Source: an uncultured Collinsella sp. (GTDB lineage Bacteria > Actinomycetota > Coriobacteriia > Coriobacteriales > Coriobacteriaceae). Taken from it: 10,660 bases of DNA. Location: contig CALKBB010000363.1 of the NCBI GenBank assembly GCA_937989795.1, forward strand, positions 1 through 10,660, read 5' to 3'. A program made the translations under genes and the position numbers. Positions 6,638 to 10,660 of the stretch are shown here, in pieces. Below the pieces are notes generated by a model. That model made no database searches, had not been told where the DNA came from, and saw only the letters and a program-made list of their open reading frames with translations. Position 1 is the first letter of the stretch. Each line of letters starts with the position of its first letter.

Positions 6638-7910
6638 GAACCTCCCTGCGTGCATGGACCAAGCCGGAATCATCGACTCCGATGATAGCAACATCGAGCA
6701 GGCACGGGGCTGTGAGTCCACGGGTATCGTCAAGACGGGCATGATGGAACGAACCGAGCGTCAGGTTGTCGCCATACTCAAGCACGGCGCGCTCGACGGT
6801 GCCCACGCGGCGGCGAGCGTCGGCAATGGCAAGCTCCTGCGCCGCGGCTCGCATACGACGACTGCGCTCGGCCATAACCTCGGGCGGCACCTGGTCGGGC
6901 ATGCCGGCAGCAAGGGTACCGGGACGCTTGCTATAGCGAAACACGTGCATACGCGAAAAGCCCACGCGGCGGCACAGCGCCAGCGACTCCTCAAACTCCT
7001 CGTCCGTCTCGCCGGGAAAACCGACGATGACGTCGCACGAAAGTGACGCCTGGGGCAAGTTGGCGCGAATCATGCGCACCGTCTCCTCGAAGTCCTCGGC
7101 GCTATAGGGACGGCCCATGCGATGCAGTGTCCTTGTGCAGCCGGACTGCACGGGCAGGTGCAAAAACGGGGCGATGCGCTGCGGATAGCGCGCCATGACC
7201 TTAAGCAGGGACTCGGAGATATCCATGGGCTCGACCGAGGAAATGCGCACATGCGGAATGGATGTGCGCTCCATGATCGCCTCGAGCAGCTCATCGATCT
7301 CGACATGTTCATCAGTCGCGCTCTTGCCATCGTAGGCGCCCAGGTTCACACCCGTCAGCACCACCTCGGGCACGCCGGCCTCCTGGGCCTCGCGAACCTG
7401 CTCGAGCACGGACTCGACCGGCACGGAGCGCTCGGGGCCGCGGGCCTTCCACACAATACAATAGGTGCAACGATGGTTGCAGCCGTCCTGAATCTTCACG
7501 CCCAGACGCGAGCGACCGAGTGCGTCGACAACCTCGCCGTCGCTGCAGGCGGGAACGTTATCGGACTCAACGCCCAGCACCTCGCAGACGCGTTCGGCGA
7601 CATCGATCTTGGACGGCTCGGCGATCACGCGGTCCGAAAGCTCCAGAAGCTCCTCGGGGTGCAAATTGACCACGCATCCGGTCACGACCACATAGGGCTC
7701 GTTTAGATAGGCCAGTGCATGGCGAACGGCCTTACGGGTCTTGGCCTCGGCCTCGCCCGTAACGGCACAGGTGTTAATGACGATCAGCTCGGCATCCTGA
7801 GGCTCCACCATCGCAAAACCCAGGCGCATAAGATCGGCAGTGATACGGTCGGACTCAACCCGGTTGACACGGCAGCCGAGGTTGACGACAGAGATATGAG
7901 GTGCGAGCAC
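6618..7910 (-). CDS. mtaB: tRNA methylthiotransferase MtaB (radical SAM)
   Basis: The enzyme is a radical-SAM methylthiotransferase of the MiaB/RimO/MtaB group. MtaB converts t6A37 to ms2t6A37 in tRNA. The N-terminal cluster domain has C13, C48 and C79. The radical-SAM cluster motif is C144-x3-C148-x2-C151 (CNHRCTYC), followed by IVWKARGPERS. Further family blocks are VVLTGVNLG at 183-191, HLPVQSGC at 251-258, DVIVGFPGET at 293-302 and YSKRPGT at 326-332. The last ~60 residues form a weak TRAM-like region. The 430-residue length is normal. I assign MtaB rather than MiaB or RimO from the LGCRVN opening and the VNLGAYDG region, together with the dnaJ-phoH neighbourhood. The start is GTG, with AAGGAG overlapping the dnaJ stop codon five bases upstream. 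The gene's end overlaps phoH. Confidence 0.93.
   Translation of the reverse strand: MLAPHISVVNLGCRVNRVESDRITADLMRLGFAMVEPQDAELIVINTCAVTGEAEAKTRKAVRHALAYLNEPYVVVTGCVVNLHPEELLELSDRVIAEPSKIDVAERVCEVLGVESDNVPACSDGEVVDALGRSRLGVKIQDGCNHRCTYCIVWKARGPERSVPVESVLEQVREAQEAGVPEVVLTGVNLGAYDGKSATDEHVEIDELLEAIMERTSIPHVRISSVEPMDISESLLKVMARYPQRIAPFLHLPVQSGCTRTLHRMGRPYSAEDFEETVRMIRANLPQASLSCDVIVGFPGETDEEFEESLALCRRVGFSRMHVFRYSKRPGTLAAGMPDQVPPEVMAERSRRMRAAAQELAIADARRRVGTVERAVLEYGDNLTLGSFHHARLDDTRGLTAPCLLDVAIIGVDDSGLVHARREVHGSLED
6641..6647 (-). promoter_or_regulatory. Shine-Dalgarno site fixing the phoH start
   Basis: The minus strand reads AGGGAGG, three bases before the ATG at 6635-6637 and within mtaB coding sequence. 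It favours this ATG over the in-frame ATG at 6655, which has no purine-rich site ahead of it. The spacing is shorter than ideal. Confidence 0.7.
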
Positions 7911-7919
7911 GCGGGCTCC

Positions 7920-9068
7920 TTAATCGAGGATGTCGTCGAGAGCGCTCTTGATGCGATCGGTTACCGACTTCTTACCGGAAGCGACGTCATCGCCCATCTC
8001 GTCGGCAAAAGCGCGAAGCAGCTCGCGCTGCTTGTTGGAAAGGTTCGTGGGAACGACCACGCGCAGCTGCACGACCAAGCGGCCACGCGAGCCGCCACCG
8101 CCGATACGGGGCATGCCGTAGTTGCCAACGCTTACGGTGTCGCCGTACTGTGCACCAGCAGGGACCGTCACCTTGACGACCTCATCGGGCATAATGCCCT
8201 CGACCTCGATCTCGCAACCGAGCGCGGCCTGAGCAATCGAGATATCGCTCACCAAGTACAGATCATCGCCATTACGCTTAAAACGCTCGTGGTCGGCGAC
8301 ACGCACGTTGACGATCAGGTCGCCCGAGGGCTCGCCACGAAGACCAGCCTCGCCAAAGCCACTCACGCGCAGCTGGCGACCGGTCGAAACGCCGGCGGGA
8401 ATATCGATGTCGATCTTTTCGTGCGAAGGCGTGCGGCCCTGACCGTCGCAGGTCTCGCAGGGATGGTCGATGACCGTGCCCTCGCCATGGCAGTCGGGAC
8501 AAGGCGAAGAGGACTGAACCTGGCCCAGGAACGAGCGCTGGACCGTCGTGACATAGCCCGTGCCGTGGCAGCGGCTGCACTGCTTTTCCTGTGCGCCCTC
8601 GGCCCTACCGGTGCCGTTGCAATCCTCGCAGGGAGCAAGGCGGTCATAGCTGATCGTCTTTTTGCACCCGAGCGCCGCCTCCTCAAGGGTAACCGAAAGG
8701 GAGATGGCCATATCGCGGCCGCGACGACGCTCGCGGCGATTTCGGGCGCCACCGCCAGCACCGCCGCCAAAGAACGACGAGAAGAGGTCGTCCATGCCCA
8801 TGCCGCCAAAGATATCGTTAATGTCGACATAGCCGGAGCCACCGGGGCCGTCCGCGGTGCCGTAACGGTCGTAGTTAGCACGCTTCTGCTCGTCGGAAAG
8901 AACGGAATAGGCCTCGTTGAGCTCTTTGAACTTGGCCTCGGCCTCGGGGTCGTCCGAAACGTCCGGGTGTACGGTACGGGCCTTCTTTAGAAACGCGCGC
9001 TTAATCGTCCGCGCATCGGCATCCTTGTCGACGCCAAGTACCTCGTAGTAATCCCTATTTTCCGACAC
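7920..9068 (-). CDS. dnaJ: Chaperone protein DnaJ (type A J-protein)
   Basis: DnaJ is the DnaK co-chaperone that delivers unfolded clients and stimulates ATP hydrolysis. The 382-residue protein has an N-terminal J-domain (about 6-70) with HPD at 34-36, and a short Gly/Phe region (about 73-108). Four CxxCxGxG zinc repeats start at 147, 164, 190 and 204. C-terminal domains I and II follow, ending in a dimerisation tail. The frame is open to 9134, but I place the start at GTG 9066-9068. The protein then begins MSENRDYYEVLG-like, and AAGGA (9076-9080) lies seven bases ahead. dnaK and grpE are not nearby, so this is probably the copy linked to hemW rather than one in a dnaK operon. It is followed nine bases later by mtaB. 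A candidate promoter lies just upstream. Confidence 0.97.
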   Translation of the reverse strand: MSENRDYYEVLGVDKDADARTIKRAFLKKARTVHPDVSDDPEAEAKFKELNEAYSVLSDEQKRANYDRYGTADGPGGSGYVDINDIFGGMGMDDLFSSFFGGGAGGGARNRRERRRGRDMAISLSVTLEEAALGCKKTISYDRLAPCEDCNGTGRAEGAQEKQCSRCHGTGYVTTVQRSFLGQVQSSSPCPDCHGEGTVIDHPCETCDGQGRTPSHEKIDIDIPAGVSTGRQLRVSGFGEAGLRGEPSGDLIVNVRVADHERFKRNGDDLYLVSDISIAQAALGCEIEVEGIMPDEVVKVTVPAGAQYGDTVSVGNYGMPRIGGGGSRGRLVVQLRVVVPTNLSNKQRELLRAFADEMGDDVASGKKSVTDRIKSALDDILD

Positions 9069-9075
9069 GACCGAA

Positions 9076-9080
9076 TCCTT
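9076..9080 (-). promoter_or_regulatory. Shine-Dalgarno site fixing the GTG start of dnaJ
   Basis: The minus strand reads AAGGA, seven bases before GTG 9066-9068. It selects the start that gives a normal DnaJ N-terminus over the open frame that runs 22 codons further upstream. Confidence 0.75.
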
Positions 9081-9089
9081 CCGACTTTC

Positions 9090-9118
9090 ATTATTGTCAC
9101 AGTGCGTCCTATACCCAA
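9090..9118 (-). promoter_or_regulatory. Candidate sigma-A-type promoter for dnaJ
   Basis: The minus strand shows TTGGGT (9113-9118), a 17-base spacer and AATAAT (9090-9095). That is three of six and five of six matches to the consensus hexamers at ideal spacing. The expected transcript would start near 9083, giving a leader of about 15 nt that still contains the Shine-Dalgarno site. No CIRCE or HAIR heat-shock operator is visible in the 81-bp gap. The -35 match is weak. Confidence 0.45.
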
Positions 9119-9149
9119 GCTGGGCCGGCCGCAAACAGAGGGGTTGATG

Positions 9150-10253
9150 TTATTGCATTGCGTAGGGCGAAAGCATGGCACGCTGCGAGCAGCTCGCAAA
9201 CCAAACCGACACGAGCGCAAACATAAATCCGTTGGCAAAACCGTTGGCAAACTGCATCGCGCCGCGCTTCCACCACAGCAGGCTGCGGTGCAGCACGCCG
9301 TCCGAGACCACCATAAATAGGCCCATGGCAAACGGAATAAAGCACATCACGGCAAAGGCCGAGAACACGCCCGAGATGGCCGACAGCACCAAAAACGGCG
9401 CCACGATGCCCATCAGGTAAAAACCGGTACGAGCCTTACCTTCCAGGCGCTCGGCCTCAACATGGGCGCGACCGACCAAATCGCCACCCGAGGCACCGTT
9501 GGTGCCTGCATGACCCATGCCGCCAATACGGACCTCGTCGCCATCGTGCGTACCGGCAGGAAACTCAATCGTCTGCTCGGCGGTCACACGGACACGGCCG
9601 CTGCCGCCGCAATCGGGGCAGGGGTCGGCGACGACCTTACCGGAACCGCCGCACTCGGGGCAGACCGACTGAAACGTGCCGGCACCGAACAGGAAGGACA
9701 GGTCGACATCGATGTGGCCGCGACCACCGCAGCTCGGACAGGTATGTGCATGCTCGGACGAAACAGAACCCGAGCCGCCACAGTGGCCACAGGTATCGAA
9801 GCGCGTATAGCGGACGGTCTTGCGGGCACCGCCCTTGGCCTCCTTGGCGTCGAGCTTGATATCGACGACCACGTTGGCGCCGTTCTCGGGATTGTAGGCA
9901 GCCTGCCCGCGACGCGGCTGGCCCCAGGCGCCACCAAAGGGAAAGCCGCCCTCAAAGGGATTGCCATAGCCCGCGCTACCGGCGTAGCCGCCGCCATAGG
10001 GAGAAGCCGTAGGAGCGCCGGCGAAGGGATTGCCCGAGCGCATGGCGTCGTAGCGCGCACGCTTCTGCTCGTCCGAAAGCACGGCATAGGCCTCGGAAAC
10101 CTCTTTGAACTTTTCCTCGGCATCCGGTTCTTTGTTGACGTCCGGATGGAGCTTGCGGGCCTTTTGCTGGAAGGCCTTCTGTATATCACGCGAGGTGGCG
10201 TCCTTGGAGACACCCAAAATCTCGTAGTAATCTTTTTCGTTCATCGTCGCCAT
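9150..10253 (-). CDS. Membrane-anchored DnaJ-like J-domain/zinc-finger protein
   Basis: This 367-residue protein starts like DnaJ: a J-domain (about 8-72) with HPD at 37-39, and a Gly/Tyr/Phe-rich linker (about 73-120). Four CxxCxGxG zinc repeats begin at 155, 172, 198 and 212. Part of C-terminal domain I follows (FPAGTHDGDEVRIGG-like, to about 262). Then, instead of domain II, there are two adjacent hydrophobic segments (about 279-297 and 299-317), a basic loop (HRSLLWWKR) and a third segment (about 341-355). Basic residues flank the cytosolic sides, consistent with a cytosolic J-domain. The role is probably to recruit DnaK to the membrane, but no partner is visible. The start ATG 10251-10253 has AGGAGG nine bases upstream; a second ATG three codons on is less well placed. 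It lies between hemW and dnaJ and probably arose by duplication of dnaJ. Confidence 0.9.
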   Translation of the reverse strand: MATMNEKDYYEILGVSKDATSRDIQKAFQQKARKLHPDVNKEPDAEEKFKEVSEAYAVLSDEQKRARYDAMRSGNPFAGAPTASPYGGGYAGSAGYGNPFEGGFPFGGAWGQPRRGQAAYNPENGANVVVDIKLDAKEAKGGARKTVRYTRFDTCGHCGGSGSVSSEHAHTCPSCGGRGHIDVDLSFLFGAGTFQSVCPECGGSGKVVADPCPDCGGSGRVRVTAEQTIEFPAGTHDGDEVRIGGMGHAGTNGASGGDLVGRAHVEAERLEGKARTGFYLMGIVAPFLVLSAISGVFSAFAVMCFIPFAMGLFMVVSDGVLHRSLLWWKRGAMQFANGFANGFMFALVSVWFASCSQRAMLSPYAMQ

Positions 10254-10262
10254 GCGCGGCAA

Positions 10263-10268
10263 CCTCCT
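10263..10268 (-). promoter_or_regulatory. Shine-Dalgarno site fixing the membrane J-protein start
   Basis: The minus strand reads AGGAGG, nine bases before ATG 10251-10253. It favours this ATG over the in-frame GTG at 10272-10274, which lies upstream of the site, and over the ATG at 10242-10244, which is 18 bases away. Confidence 0.75.
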
Positions 10269-10281
10269 GCTCACAGCAGCG

Positions 10282-10301
10282 TATATATTGCGGTAATTCT
10301 A
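10282..10301 (-). promoter_or_regulatory. Weak candidate promoter ahead of the membrane J-protein gene
   Basis: The 58-bp gap between hemW and the J-protein gene is locally AT-rich. It contains TATATA (10282-10287) and TAGAAT (10296-10301) on the minus strand, either of which could act as a -10. Neither has a convincing -35 at 16-18 bases. TAGAAT sits in a short dyad, GGTA/TACC. Co-transcription from hemW is equally possible. Confidence 0.25.
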
Positions 10302-10311
10302 CCCGAGCGGC

Positions 10312-10660
10312 CTAGGCTAGACCCCAAAACAGCTCGAACAGCACATTTCCATCGAGCCAGCCCAAGTGGGTGGGCGCTAAACGAGCACGGACGCGACCTG
10401 CGATAACGTCTTTCGAGGCGACACGCTCCGCATGTCCTTCAATATGATCGGGCACCCAAGTGGCAAGGCCCAACTCGAGCGCACGGTCACAGGCCGCCGC
10501 CAACTCATCTGCAGCGATCACGTTTGCCGAGCGAACCAACAATTCGGACCCAATGCCACGCGTCATGCGGCAGGCAAGCATCAAATCCTCGGCCGCCGCC
10601 TCGCGCTGCGACAGATACTCGGCATCAAACGTCGTCGCGGCATCGTCGCGTTGTACCAGA
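10312..10660 (-). CDS. hemW: HemW-like protein, C-terminal part (runs off window)
   Basis: The frame is open from the right edge of the window to a TAG at 10312-10314, giving the last 115 residues of a protein. HemW is a radical-SAM relative of coproporphyrinogen III dehydrogenase that binds haem and acts in haem trafficking. The radical-SAM core lies outside the window. What remains resembles the HemW C-terminal helical/winged-helix region: an EYLSQREAAAEDLMLACRM-like start, a central ACDRALELGLATW segment and the typical end, GWLDGNVLFELFWGLA. The TTG/ATG codons near 10579-10584 lie inside the domain and are not the start. Placement ahead of dnaJ supports the call, since hemW precedes heat-shock genes in many Gram-positives. 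With only the C-terminus visible, the name is likely rather than certain. Confidence 0.8.
   Translation of the reverse strand, partial: LVQRDDAATTFDAEYLSQREAAAEDLMLACRMTRGIGSELLVRSANVIAADELAAACDRALELGLATWVPDHIEGHAERVASKDVIAGRVRARLAPTHLGWLDGNVLFELFWGLA

Noticed and set aside
6638..6742. Longer phoH start at 6742 adding 35 residues
   Set aside because: The extra residues lie within mtaB, have no family-like sequence and no Shine-Dalgarno site. The ATG at 6637 has AGGGAGG directly ahead and gives a normal N-terminus.
7719..8990. A 423-codon plus-strand open frame opposite mtaB and dnaJ
   Set aside because: It spans two genes on the opposite strand, has shadow-type composition and no motif. The minus-strand genes have full family motifs and ribosome binding sites.
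9069..9134. Longer dnaJ start at 9134
   Set aside because: The added 22 residues do not resemble DnaJ and would cross the candidate promoter. GTG 9068 has a well-spaced AAGGA and the normal N-terminus.

Overview
The window is a GC-rich, gene-dense chromosomal segment with every recognisable gene on the minus strand. Protein character, gene order and the mix of ATG, GTG and TTG starts with strong Shine-Dalgarno sites suggest a high-GC actinobacterium. Class Coriobacteriia (Collinsella or a relative) is my best guess. It is an inference from gene order and sequence style, not from a search.

In transcription order (right to left) the window holds: the 3' end of a HemW-like gene (10312-10660); a membrane-anchored DnaJ-like protein (9150-10253); a canonical dnaJ (7920-9068); mtaB, a tRNA methylthiotransferase (6618-7910); phoH (5651-6637); ybeY (5145-5654); dgkA, an undecaprenol/diacylglycerol kinase (4758-5135); era (3675-4745); recO (2910-3659); rpsO (2493-2771); and pnp (96-2342). 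From dnaJ to recO the genes overlap or lie 9-15 nt apart, so this block is almost certainly one operon. Two starts are embedded in or overlap the upstream gene: phoH by 20 nt and ybeY by 4 nt.

The themes are protein folding (two J-proteins), tRNA modification (MtaB), ribosome maturation and RNA quality control (YbeY, Era, PhoH, S15, PNPase), envelope lipid recycling (DgkA) and recombinational repair (RecO). rpsO and pnp form a second unit. rpsO has its own structured leader and a good intrinsic terminator. pnp follows with a strongly structured leader and ends at another intrinsic terminator.

I see no mobile element, CRISPR array, tRNA, rRNA or phage gene. No gap exceeds 300 bases; the longest are about 140-150 bp, on either side of rpsO. 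The most unusual item is the J-protein gene at 9150-10253. It keeps the J-domain, the four zinc-binding repeats and part of C-terminal domain I, but domain II and the dimerisation tail are replaced by about three membrane segments. Secondary points are an acidic, K/R-free N-terminal extension on Era together with atypical G4/G5 motifs, and the RNA structures ahead of rpsO and pnp.
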